In this document: piece by piece, positions 1 through 9,601 of the stretch | Layout of the letters: each line of letters begins with the position of its first letter | Numbering within the stretch: position 1 is the stretch's first letter | Source of the DNA: Torymus aiolomorphi | Taxonomy: Eukaryota; Arthropoda; Insecta; Hymenoptera; Torymidae | DNA length: 64,000 nt | Assembly (NCBI GenBank): GCA_036365515.1 | Contig: CM070875.1 | Coordinates: 10,666,001 to 10,730,000, forward strand | Reading direction: 5' to 3' | Position numbers and translations under genes: made by a program | The notes under the pieces: model-generated | What the model was told of the DNA's origin: nothing | Database searches by the model: none | Seen by the model: the letters and a program-made list of their open reading frames with translations, nothing else

Positions 1-780
1 CATTTTTAATTGAAGCCGGATTACAAAATCGTAATGTAATGAGGATCTTTTTAAAATATTTAATAAACAACGTGGCGCGGTATGCCGGAAAATGATGACG
101 ATGTAGCAAGACGCGCGAATTAAAGCGCTAGCGCAGCAGAAAAACAACAAACATAACAGGTTGCATTCGAGTTTTTTTTTGACGGAACCACTACTTACTT
201 CTTTAAGAATGACACACGTTTTACCGCTGGTGATGAAAACTTTAATTAAAAAAGTTGAGAAAAAAGCAGCTTCTGTATACGATGGAGATCTACTTAAAAA
301 GTCTAGTAAAGTTAATTCTTAAAATATTGGTATTGCATATATATATATATATTTTTTCAGATTTTCATAAAAAAATTCGTGAAGGTCAATGGCATCCCTA
401 AATTTTCGACTCCATTTTTATAAAAATTTTACGGGACCCGTTGCCCGTATAATATAAACATACATCCATTTCCAACCCAGTAAACGTTTCTTATTTGCTT
501 CATACAAACCACCAAAGATTCTTTGCTTTAAAACCTTACAGTTCTCACTATCAATTCCACAAAACCACACTGACATCAAACCTCCCAACATCCTATTTTT
601 TCAACGCTCACACCAATAAAATACTCACAGACAAATCCAATCTCTTCACCGTTTCTTCTCTTCGCCTCCTCTGCCAGCCCTCTCCCTCATACTCAATCAG
701 CACCCCGGCGGAACCCTTCGCCTCCTCAGTCACAAAATAATAATCCAAGGAAGCACTCGCGATCGCTTATAATACAACAA
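1..780. other. AT-rich non-coding DNA, nothing recognised
   Basis: This stretch has no ORF with recognisable protein character. Short A and T runs and an (AT)n tract near 340-352 are the only visible structure. The C-rich, T-rich stretch at 495-740 translates openly for 81 residues but has a low-complexity composition and no motif, so I do not call it a gene. Confidence 0.5.
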
Positions 781-980
781 CACGCGACACACCGTAGAAC
801 CGTGCACCTGCCCAGGTGAGCACGCGGGACTGACTGAACGCGCGCGCGTGCCGGCAGCGGTGAGTTCTAAAGTTTATAGAAGAGGGGCGCGCGCGCGCGA
901 GGCAGCAGCGGTGCATCGGCGCCGGAAAGAGAGCGTCTTACGAAACGACGCGCCCGCAGGAGATCGGCCTGTAAGTACGG
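781..980 (+). promoter_or_regulatory. GC-rich patch with three splice-donor-like sites, possible non-coding first exon
   Basis: A CpG-rich island in AT-rich surroundings. Three good donor-like sites lie on the plus strand: CCCAG|GTGAGC near 815, GCAGCG|GTGAGT near 860 and CGGCCT|GTAAGT near 970. This pattern fits a promoter with alternative non-coding first exons. The next plus-strand gene is the aldo-keto reductase at 9602, which has its own nearer candidate 5' UTR donor at 9507, so the owner of this patch is unknown. No coding sequence is seen. Confidence 0.3.
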
Positions 981-2100
981 TCGCGCGATAAAAAGACTGT
1001 GGTTTTGGGAATCGCGCGGTGTTGGTGTGTAGGAGTGATTGGAGTGCGCTGTGGGAAGTGAGGTTTTGAAGGGAAGATGGTGCGGTGTGGGTGTTGCGTG
1101 GTTGTGTGGCTGTCGGCAAGGACGACGTGGTTTGAAAGGTTGAGTTTGGCTATTAGTTGCGGGTTGGGTTGGTTCGTGTGTTTTTGGTATTTTCGAGGAA
1201 TCGGTATGATGTGTAGAGGGTCAGAATGGAAAAATGAAGAGGATTAAATTTGTTTGATCTGAAATTTTGAATAGTAAATAATTTAAAACCAATTGTTACA
1301 TGTAAATTAGAAAAGAAGTGAAACGGTGAACGTTTCTTTTTTGAATCGCCATATTTTTTTTTATCATCATCACCAAAGATAGTCTTTAGCGTTACAACTA
1401 TGATAAATAATTATTTAGAATAAATAAATTCAAATATTGTTATAAGATTTAGAAATCAGGAATAGAAATAAAATTGACAAAGTTTTATTATTTATTATTA
1501 TTGTACAAAAAAAGCATAGTACCTACGCAGTGTTTTGACGAGTTTAATAAAAATAATGAACTGGACGGAGACTTAATTAAACACTCAGAAAATCCTACAT
1601 TTTGTGCAGATTCAAAAATTAAAATATCATCTTTCATCAACTTATCTTTTTAAAATCAAACTTATCTTATTAAAATATCATCTTTTATCAACTTATCTTA
1701 ATTTTATAATTAGTAATCTTCATTTCATGTCCATCAAATATTTATAAATCAACCTTAAACCATTTTTTTTTTCATTTGTGAAAAGTACATTAATAAATTT
1801 TATTTTTTCTGTATTAAAAATGAAAATGTATGATATAACAAACATTCTTACAAATTTGGAATTTGTAAATTATCCAACATTATTTAAACTAATTTAACGT
1901 CCTTAAACTAGAAAATCATTTTCACCTTTATTTTGACGATTTCGTAAACAAAAAAAAGGAGTCTTATTTGTTCTTTACATTTATAAAACATTATTAACAA
2001 ATATTCTTTAAATTTATTATTTTGTAAATATTTTAATTATGAGTTTCCATGTCATTGTGTGCGTTACCCTTGATTACAGGGGACACACTCACCATGTGGG
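981..2100. other. AT-rich intergenic or intronic DNA
   Basis: GC content falls away after about 1200. The rest is long A/T-rich sequence with a few short direct repeats, for example TCATCTTTYATCAACTTATC at 1628 and 1678. I see no coding potential and no RNA gene. Confidence 0.5.
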
Positions 2101-2114
2101 ATTTTTTATTAGCT

Positions 2115-2375
2115 AATTTTACATTTTAAATGATAATTTTTATGATTTTCGTAGCAAATTTTACTTTTTGAAATAGTAATTTTTATGACTGCTGAAAAGA
2201 AATATCACAGTATCAGTTAATTTGCTACAAAAATCATGAAAATTAATGTTTCAAAAAGTAAAATTTTCTACAAAAATCATAAAAATTAATATTTAGAAAA
2301 TCAAATTTGCTACGATAATCATAAAAATTACTATTTAAAAATTTTAATTTAAATAGTAATTTTCATAAAATAATT
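2115..2375. repeat. Cluster of short inverted and direct repeats
   Basis: A motif close to TAGTAATTTTTATGATTTT with GTAGCAAATTTTACTTTTTG recurs at least five times in both orientations. Neighbouring copies could fold into hairpins. It looks like a decayed AT-rich foldback element or a self-nested MITE. No target duplication is evident. Confidence 0.45.
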
Positions 2376-2379
2376 AATG

Positions 2380-3540
2380 TTTACAAACAAAATTTCTCCG
2401 TAATGTAGTTATTACTGATGTAGAAATAAATAAATATTTCTCGACTTTTAACTACACAATTTATTATATGAAGAACTAAAAAGTAGCAAAAAACTAAAGC
2501 AATTAGCGAATTATGTCAAAAATTACTGTAGATCATTATCAACGCAAAACTTCGTTTGTTCTCTAAGCATTACGCATTGCAATTCCGTTCGTAAAATTTT
2601 TAGGATTCGTAAGAGTCACGCTGTTGTGAGAAATGGAACTGCGGAAAAAGTGGCAGTGCACAGATTAAGATGTTAGCATTGTTAGCATTCGCTGGTCCAT
2701 AATGACTTTTCGCAGTGCCGAAACTCTCTGGTTCCGACTTTCACAGTGTCATAACTTCCACTGTAGATTAAAGTTTATTATGTGAAAAGCGTTTTTTCCC
2801 GTTCACAAATAGAATGGAAACATGAAACCATCTGAAAATCGGTTCAAAGGAACAATTTCAACATTTGTAAGAAGTTTTTTGCACATTATCTCAATTTAGT
2901 TTACTTATATTTATTGTGCCGAATTTTTTCTTCGTCAAAAGTTTGTATGTGAAATCAGTTTTATAATTTTTAAAACAATAGTGCTACAATATACCGGGTT
3001 ACCATTTGAAAACATACACAACATTTTCTCTCACAAGGGAAGGATACTTGGTGTTCGCCTCCGATTTTCATAAAACTTTGCAGGTGGTTAGAGTATTGAA
3101 AAATATTCGACATGTGTTTTTTTTATCGACGGAGAAAGACATCTAAGGAGTGAAAACCGCCCTTAAAGTTCACTCCCAAAAACCGTTTTTTTTTTTTTTT
3201 TTTTAGCTAGAGATAGAATCGGAATTTTTTAATGAAACCAACGCCTATTTGTTTCTTATAAAAAGACGAGTATTTGGGCACAGTTTTAATACTGCGGGGT
3301 TGCATCCCCTATTTTTTGTAAGGGTAAATATGATTTTTTTTTGTGTTTTTGATATAAAAATGTTTTAATGACCTAAATTTGATTGAAAATCGCCATGTTA
3401 TAAAGAAAATTAAAAATTATAGTTGACCTGTTTCGGAGCTATAAAAAAAAAAACATGGACGGGGTGAGTTACCCCTAACTTACATTTATATTTATTTTTT
3501 GAAGAATATAATAAAAAGTATAATCACATGAATTTATGTA
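2380..3540. other. Non-coding DNA, possible anonymous dispersed repeat at 3000-3480
   Basis: There is no ORF of note. The part from about 2990 to 3480 mixes short G/C-bearing phrases with long A and T runs in the manner of an old dispersed repeat. I cannot assign a family from this single copy. Confidence 0.3.
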
Positions 3541-3649
3541 ATTTAGTACACGGAAAAAAAATTAGGATCTCCAGACCTCCGGTATATATGGACTCCGTGC
3601 AATACCATCGATCGTCTTAATTTATGACGAATTTGGAATTAAGGCGCAT

Positions 3650-4010
3650 CCAAAGTGGACCCTGTAACGTATGTTCTGAACTCCAATTCGGTCATCCCCA
3701 GACTCCGAGATTTCCGGTATTGTAGCGATTCCACTTTGGACGTCTGAGGCCCCCATCTCTGGTATCGTGGCGCGACAGCGTTGAGAGAAGGGGAACGGTG
3801 TGTGTTGTGTGTGTGTGTGTGTATTATAGTATAATATAGCACCCACGTTTTGAACCGTTTATATATATTATATTATTATATTTATGAAGCTGCGCGCGTG
3901 GAATACGTCCGAATGTATAGTCGACCCGCCGAGATACCAAGAATGGGGGCCTGAGGACTCTATCGGGCGGATCCCGACGGTACCGAAAGTCTCGGAGTCC
4001 CCGCCATTAG
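3650..4010. repeat. Diverged foldback element
   Basis: The arm at about 3695-3778 (GACTCCGAG ... TGAGGCCCCCAT ... GGTAT) reappears inverted at about 3917-4005 (ATGGGGGCCTGAGG ... CTCGGAGTC) with clear divergence. A (TG)n tract and AT-rich spacer lie between the arms. This is a non-coding inverted repeat, probably an old MITE, without a visible target duplication. Confidence 0.5.
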
Positions 4011-4091
4011 TGAATATTCACCAATAAATTAGTAGTTTCTTCTACTAATTTAATGGGAGGAGCATTTTCACTAATTCAACCTTAGAGAGTA

Positions 4092-4293
4092 TACTGTGGA
4101 GAAAGGATTATGTTGCATGACAATGCATATCGCTAAGGGTAATTTTGTATTGTCCCATAGCGAAGAATTTTTTATTGCACAACGTTAGCACATTCAAAGT
4201 GTACAAACAAACAAAACTTATCGCTATGGCGTAATATAAAATTACCCATAGCGATATGCGTTGCGATGCGACATAATCGTTTTACCACATTAT
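4092..4293. mobile_element. MITE-like inverted repeat of about 200 bp
   Basis: The left arm has GATTATGTTGCATG followed by GCATATCGCTA and GGGTAATTTT. The right arm has the reverse complement: AAAATTACCC, TAGCGATATGC and GCGACATAATC. The ends resemble ACTGTGG / CCACATT. It has no coding capacity. Superfamily and target duplication are not clear. Confidence 0.5.
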
Positions 4294-4396
4294 ATGTCAC
4301 ATCAAATCAAAATTTTGTCCTAAATTGTATTATTCGTCCTAAAAACATACCTGTATTACGTGGTGATAAACATTTTATCGTAAATCATTGAAGAAC

Positions 4397-5239
4397 AACC
4401 CCCCCAGGGGCGGATCCAGTCCTGTGGCATAGGCGGGGGGGGGGGGGGGGGGGGGAATGCGAAGGAGTATATCCGATGACCTTTTTTTAAGGAAGTGATG
4501 TGAAAAAAAACCAACAATTTTTAAACCCAAGTAGGCGGAGGATATATGAGGTCCACGCATATAAAGGAGTCGTGTAGACATGAAAAAATAAGCATAACGA
4601 TTATTTAAATAGGTTTTAAACCCAAGTAGTCGGGGGATACGAGATCCACGCATGTACAAGAGTCATGTAGACATGAAAAAATAAGCAAAACGATTATTAA
4701 AATAATTTTTAAACTCAAGTAGCCGGGGGACGCGAGGTCCACGCATATTAGGGAATTACGTAGATGTGCAACCATAAGCAAGACAATTATTTAAACAATT
4801 TTTAAACCCAAGTAGCCGGGGAATATGAGGTCCACGCATGTAAGGGAGTCATATAATAGACACGAAAAAATAAGCATAACGATTATTTAAATAATTTTTA
4901 AACACAAGTAGCCGGGGGACGCGAGTTCCACGCATATTGGGGAATTAGGTAGACGTGCAACAATAAGCAAGATAATTGTTTAAACAATTTTTAAACCCAA
5001 GATAGGCTGGGGATATGAGGTCTATGCATATAAGGGAGTCATGAGGACATGAAACAAAAAGCAAACGATTATTTAAATAATTGTCTTGCTTATTGTTGCA
5101 CATCCTAATATGCGTGGACCTCACATCCCCCGGCTATTTGGGTTTATTTCATAATCAACTTGCTTCCTTCCGACCGTCTGCGTGCGGTCTTTAGGGGGGA
5201 CGATCGCCCCCCCCCCTTGGATCCGCCACTGAACCCCCC
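4397..5239. mobile_element. Non-autonomous hAT-like element carrying a tandem array
   Basis: The ends are inverted: CAGGGGCGGATCCA at 4405 and TGGATCCGCCACTG ending at 5231. The 8 bp outside each end are identical (AACCCCCC at 4397-4404 and 5232-5239). CAGNG termini and an 8-bp duplication are hallmarks of the hAT superfamily. The interior has no transposase. It is filled by about six head-to-tail units of ~92 bp plus a final inverted unit (see separate entry). A G tract lies just inside the left end and a C tract just inside the right end. Confidence 0.75.
4521..5148. repeat. Tandem array of ~92-bp units, last unit inverted
   Basis: Unit starts (TTAAACCCAAGTAG-like) fall near 4521, 4616, 4710, 4802, 4899 and 4991. 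Each unit has a GC-rich core CGGGGGAYRYGAGGTCCACG and an AT-rich half ending ATTATTTAAATAATTTTT. At about 5090-5148 the unit appears in reverse orientation, so the array ends as a hairpin. Units differ by scattered substitutions. The core resembles the array inside the foldback at 24.8-26.5 kb. Confidence 0.75.
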
Positions 5240-5249
5240 CGGCACATAA

Positions 5250-5471
5250 GGCAGAATCCACACTATACTCCTACTTCTTATCCGTGACCGTACCCCGTAT
5301 CCGTACCCCGTCGAATTTTCTTGTAGGTTCTCGAAGACATCGATAATGAAAATGAGAAGCGGATCTATGAGAGTACCATAGCCTTGTGAGATAGCCAACT
5401 CTACGAGAAAATTCGACGGGGTACGGATAAGGGGTACGGATAGGGGGCAGGGTTATAGTGTGGATTCTGCC
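5250..5471. mobile_element. Foldback MITE with ~70-bp arms
   Basis: GGCAGAATCCACACTATA opens the element and TATAGTGTGGATTCTGCC closes it. Inside the arms both sides carry a CGTACCCCGTCGAATTTTC block and its complement. The loop is unrelated sequence. The right end abuts the TTA that precedes the next element at 5475. There is no ORF. Confidence 0.65.
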
Positions 5472-5474
5472 TTA

Positions 5475-5648
5475 GGGAGAATGTACATAAGCGCTGCGCT
5501 ACGCTGAGCTGCGCTACGCTGTCACATTGATTACTCGTAGACAACGTCGCTGATTGGCTAACATTTAAATATTAGCCAATCAGCGACGAGGTCTACAAGT
5601 AATCAATGCGACAGCGTAGCGCAGCGCAGCGTAGCATAGCGTAGCTCA
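5475..5648. mobile_element. PIF/Harbinger-type palindromic MITE, right end interrupted
   Basis: It starts GGGAGAATGTACATAAGCGC after a TTA. It runs through GCGCTGCGCTACGC repeats to a palindromic centre (CTGATTGGCTAACATTTAAATATTAGCCAATCAG) that I locate near 5550-5583, then back out. It is a sister of the copy at 8570-8723. Its right end is broken at TCA (5646-5648) by the large Harbinger element that starts at 5649. It has no coding sequence. Confidence 0.65.
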
Positions 5649-6018
5649 GGGAGATTGTACATAAGGGTGATGCGATGTGCTGCGATGTGGCGCAGCGCAG
5701 TGCGGCGCCCTGCGGCGCGGCGCTGTGCGATGCCAGGCAATTCCGTATTTTCCTACGTCTTATTACGGTACAAAACAAATAGTTTTGTTACGTCTTAATA
5801 TTACGTACTCTATGGCTATACGAAAGTGAACGTATGATACACGTCAGGTACGTCCGTCTCTGGAACTAGAAATAGAATACCTCTTAAGTATTGAAAGAAA
5901 AAAAAATCAAGTACATCCGTGCGGTGCTGAGGGATACTTTTGGTTATTATAATTTTGTACTCAGATTATATTTACACAATTGATGAGGACCTGACATGAA
6001 AAAGATACCTCTTTAAAA

Positions 6019-6291
6019 ATGTCAAATTTTAGCATGTTGAAGACATTGAGAAGAACGCTAAATTTACTTGAATTAACTATTTTAATAAAACGCATTAGAA
6101 GAAAAAGAAAATCTTCAAGAAGGTGGTGGGTCCAACCTCATTTGAAAATGGACAAAAAGCTACAGTATGGTGCTCATAGCACTCTATTCCAATACTTTGC
6201 CATAAACGATCACGAAGAATTTCAAAAATTTGTGAAAATGGATTATGATAAATTCATACATTTGTATAGTACAAAAAATTTTATGTTATAA
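6019..6291 (+). pseudogene. PIF/Harbinger transposase, N-terminal remnant
   Basis: This 90-residue ORF contains RRWWVQPH followed by YGAHSTLFQYF, NDHEEFQKF and DYDKFIHLY. That order matches the N-terminus of HARBI1-like nucleases of PIF/Harbinger transposons, where an RRWWVRP segment precedes a short helical domain. The DDE catalytic domain is absent and the frame ends just after this block. It lies inside the element at 5649-8739 whose ends are also Harbinger-like. A similar but distinct remnant is at 8029-8256. It is not expected to be active. Confidence 0.7.
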
Positions 6292-7434
6292 AAATAACTA
6301 CATTTATTAAGGCGATGTGAACCTCAAAACCAACCCAATTTCATTATTTAATTAATAAACATTCGAACGTTTATTTGGAAAAGCAATTCTTTCAGGCGCT
6401 CCGTGTATGTAAATACTATGTAAACACTTTTTAAAACTGGCAAAATTCGAAGTATACAGATCCCTACTTATCGGCATTGCGGCTTTTATTTAATTAAATA
6501 AATTCTGAGTAAATTTTTGGAAAAACAGCTCTTTCAGGCGCTCCGTATATGTAAATACTATACTCAATTTTTTTTGTTAGTAATTCTATTATTATTTGCA
6601 AAAGAAATATACATTCTAAAATTTGTCGGTAAGTACACATTACCTTAACAAAATTCTATTTAATTTTAAACTTACTCATTACTTAATCAACTATAGTGCA
6701 AAACTTTCTGGCTAGATTAATTTTAAGGTATGTGAGCAATACAATAGAATGCAGTTTTACACGGTACACTAAGTATTAAGTCGTTTCTTCTGAGGCTTAC
6801 AGCACAACTGCTTGTATCAATGTTTTGCATTGTTAATCTTTGACCACTTCTAAAAGACATCCATAAAAATATATATTAAAAAAAATATACTCAAGAAGAA
6901 TGAAAATTGTAAATAATTGAAGAGAAATAACATACTTTTCTATAGATGCTAAATCAAGATCAAAATATATTATGATGCTGGCACTTGTTGTAAACTGTGA
7001 CATGCAAACATCTACCAAGGGGATGCTCTTCTGAACAGGACGATGACAAAAATGAAATAAAATAGAAGATCAATGACCACGCTGTTACGAAGTGCAATGT
7101 AAGCTGCAACAAACACAAAAAGTAACATGTTTTGCTTTGACTAATAACTAAAACTATTTTATATAAATACGATAACTAGAAATTTATCACCTACTATTTT
7201 TTCGCCAATTAGAGATTTTTTAAATATCTAGCAAGTAAAAATGCTTAATAATTAGACAATTATTTTGGTACGTTTTAAAACTGACTGGTTATTTTGGAGT
7301 ATGTAAATTTTGGAGCACGTCCGATAACTATGAAATAATAAAGAAGAGCAACACACGAACTCATTCCAGACCAATAAGACTTTGGAACGAAAGTGAACCA
7401 CATCGCGCTGCACGACGTCGCACGGCGCCGCACT

Positions 7435-7578
7435 GGGCCCTTTCTACATATGTGTGTTCTGTCTGTTCTAGACAACTTCTCTCTATGTCTGTCTCTGTCT
7501 TACATAAACGGAACAGATCTATCTGTCTTTGTCGGGAACACACAGAACACACAGAACACACATATGTAGAAAGGCCCC
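7435..7578. mobile_element. Foldback MITE, CTACATATGTGTG family
   Basis: It begins GGGCCCTTTCTACATATGTG and ends CACATATGTAGAAAGGCCCC, with inner GTGTTCTGT repeats on both arms. It is inserted in the GC-rich subterminal repeats of the Harbinger element at 5649-8739. The foldback at 26460-26706 has the similar terminal phrase CTACATATGTG. No ORF. Confidence 0.6.
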
Positions 7579-7616
7579 TGCGCTGCGCCACATCGCAGCA
7601 CATCGCATCACCCTTA

Positions 7617-7808
7617 GGGCCATTACAGCTAAAAAAGCATAGAGCACAGCACGGCACAGCACACAAGATTAGCATTGGTTAGTATATCTATATAGCTCGA
7701 AACACAACACACAACATCTTGTGCTTCGTATCTATAGATATACTAACCAATGCTAATCCTGTGTGCTGTGCCGTGCTGTGCTCTATGCTTTTTTAGCTGT
7801 AATGGCCC
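7617..7808. mobile_element. Harbinger-type foldback MITE inserted in a Harbinger terminus
   Basis: The ends are GGGCCATTACAGCT and AGCTGTAATGGCCC, with TTA directly outside both (7614-7616 and 7809-7811). Arms of about 75 bp share the GAGCACAGCACGGCACAGCA block in inverted orientation. The insertion splits the right terminal repeat of the element at 5649-8739. It is non-coding. Confidence 0.75.
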
Positions 7809-7811
7809 TTA

Positions 7812-8565
7812 GGGAGAATGTACATAAGCGCCGCGCTGCGCTGCGCCGTCTTACGCCGCGCTGCGCTGCGCGGTTCTCTGCTTGCGCTGGTCCATAGTTC
7901 CGTTTCTATATTCCATTGCTAATGGTACAATTCTATAGATCTATGTCATAGATCTATCATTTTCATGGTCATGATCATGGAAGCCAAAATAAAAAAAATT
8001 AGAAAAATGTATAATTTCATTAAAGTTATTGAAATTGTTAAAAAAATTAAGAAAAAAGAAACAACAATCTTGCAGAAGGTGGTGGGTTCGACCACATTTA
8101 GCAATACCTCAAAGAAATATTCATAGTGCTTATAGCACTTTATTTAAATATTTTGCATTAAAGGATCATGAAGAGTTTTATAGATTTATTAACATGAGTT
8201 TTAATCAATTTCATCATTTATTTGAACTGGTTAAAGGACATCTCATTATCGCCTAATTCCATCTTATTCATCAATAGCTTCATTTTCCAATGTTCTAATC
8301 AATTTTATAATTCATAGTATATCATATCAATTGGGTCTTGTGTTTTCTTTCTCGGCTTAAAATACTTTTGTTCTTAAACTGTCCGTCCATTTATTTAACT
8401 TTTCATTTTGGAGCATATACACATCGTCCGTGATTTACAAATATCATAGACATGCCACTGCTCATTTTTTTGTAAGAATATACGAATGGAACGGAACGGC
8501 AGAGCTAAGCTTCAGCGCAGCGGCAGCACGGCGCAGCACGGCGCGGCGCTTATGTACATTCTCCC
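7812..8565 (+). mobile_element. Internally deleted PIF/Harbinger element
   Basis: The ends are GGGAGAATGTACATAAGCGC and GCGCTTATGTACATTCTCCC, followed inward on both sides by CG-rich GCGCTGCG repeats. TTA precedes the left end; TTTA follows the right end. It still carries an N-terminal transposase fragment (8029-8256). The ends are the same family as the palindromic MITEs at 5475 and 8570, so this element is a plausible intermediate between an autonomous parent and those MITEs. Confidence 0.75.
8029..8256 (+). pseudogene. PIF/Harbinger transposase, N-terminal remnant
   Basis: This 75-residue ORF has RRWWVRPHLA, then SAYSTLFKYFALKDHEEF, then NQFHHLFELV. It resembles the HARBI1-type N-terminus and the remnant at 6019-6291, but the two differ at many residues, so they are separate copies rather than recent duplicates. 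The catalytic DDE region is missing. It sits inside the terminal-repeat-bounded element at 7812-8565. Confidence 0.7.
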
Positions 8566-8569
8566 TTTA

Positions 8570-8723
8570 GGGAGAATGTACATAAGCGCTGCGCTACGCT
8601 GTCGCATTGATTACTTGTAGATAACGTCGCTGATTGGCTAACATTTAAATATTAGCCAATCAGCGACGAGGTCTACAAGTAATCAATGCGACAGCGTAGC
8701 GCAGCGCTTATGTACATTCTCCC
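8570..8723. mobile_element. Harbinger-type palindromic MITE, intact
   Basis: It runs from GGGAGAATGTACATAAGCGC to GCGCTTATGTACATTCTCCC with TTA on both sides (8567-8569 and 8724-8726). Nearly the whole element is a perfect palindrome centred on ATTTAAAT, so the RNA or single strand would form one long hairpin. It is the intact sister of the copy at 5475. Confidence 0.8.
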
Positions 8724-8742
8724 TTATGTACAATCTCCCTCA

Positions 8743-9353
8743 GGCCGCGGCCACATGTGGACGGACGCGGACGGACGCGGACGCACGCGGACACGCGCGC
8801 GCGTACGCTCTGACTTTTAATGATAAGGTTGGTATCTTTGGCTGTAGCCAACCTTGCAAATTTTAAAGGAAAAGAATGAACTAACCTGTTCCAAAATGTG
8901 AGAAAACTTAACCTATCAATTAGACTCACATAGCATGTAAACTTGCTTACTTGCTCCGAAAAAATTATCTATAAGAGTTAACAGTTGAGTTAAGAAGTGA
9001 GTTAAAAAATAAAATGAGAAAATAAAAAAAAAATAAATAAAATTTAATAAAATTAAATGAGTTTTATACTTTTTTTTCGTCGAATAATTATGGAATAATT
9101 ATGGATAGATTAACTATTGAAGTTCTTACTGTGTGTATAAATTATTTAAGATAAGCAAGGCAAGTGTATAAAGGAACAATTGTTATCCGAAGCAAGTACA
9201 TACTATGCGGGTCCAATAATAGGTTAAGTTTTCTTACATTTTGGAGCAGGTCAGTTCATTCTTTTCCTTTAAAATTTGCAAGGTTGACTACAGCCAAAGA
9301 TACCAACCTTATCATTAGTGTCCGCGTCCGTCCGCGCTTATGTGGCCACGGGC
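8743..9353. mobile_element. Foldback element with ~160-bp arms
   Basis: The left arm reads GGCCACATGTGG, GGACGGACGCGG, then TAAGGTTGGTATCTTTGGC and on to TTAACCTAT near 8910. The right arm (about 9210-9353) is its diverged complement and ends TGTGGCCACGGGC. The loop is AT-rich. Ends of the GGC...CCACAT type resemble the Harbinger MITEs next door, but no target duplication is certain. Confidence 0.6.
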
Positions 9354-9601
9354 GGCAGTGTGCGGGGCAGAGCGGAGCAGAGCAGAGCAAGCAGAGCAAG
9401 GAGAGCAGCTTATTGTGGAATCTCCGTTACTTGCTTTGATTTGCATGGGGAAGATCTATTCCGGAATCCGTTATTGTCGTTCATTGTTGTTTCAAGAACA
9501 AACACAGGTGCGAGTATTTACCTAGTTAGCTTAAAACAGAACGTTTATTTTATCATATACGATTATTGAAAAAAATTTTTTAATTTTTACAGGTTCGTAT
9601 A
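9354..9601 (+). promoter_or_regulatory. Likely promoter and 5' UTR of the aldo-keto reductase
   Basis: A donor-like ACACAG|GTGCGA ends a candidate 5' UTR exon at 9507. A strong acceptor (pyrimidine tract then ACAG) at 9592 opens the exon carrying the start codon at 9602. The implied intron is about 85 bp. No TATA box is clear. The segment just left is transposon, so the promoter may lie partly within the foldback's right flank. Confidence 0.4.

Larger units (their letters stand above)
5649..8739 (+). mobile_element. Decayed PIF/Harbinger element with nested insertions
   Basis: The left end GGGAGATTGTACATAAGGG at 5649 continues into GTGATGCGATGTGCTGC. The right end is the exact complement but split: ...GCATCACCC stops at 7613, and TGTACAATCTCCC resumes at 8727-8739. 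Three other elements sit between, each bounded by TTA or near-TTA. The outer flanks are TCA on both sides (5646-5648 and 8740-8742), a 3-bp duplication of Harbinger type. The interior carries an N-terminal transposase remnant (6019-6291) and otherwise AT-rich non-coding DNA. Confidence 0.7.

Noticed and set aside
4521..5148. CRISPR-like regular repeats
   Set aside because: Units are contiguous ~92-bp tandem repeats without unique spacers, in a eukaryotic hAT element.
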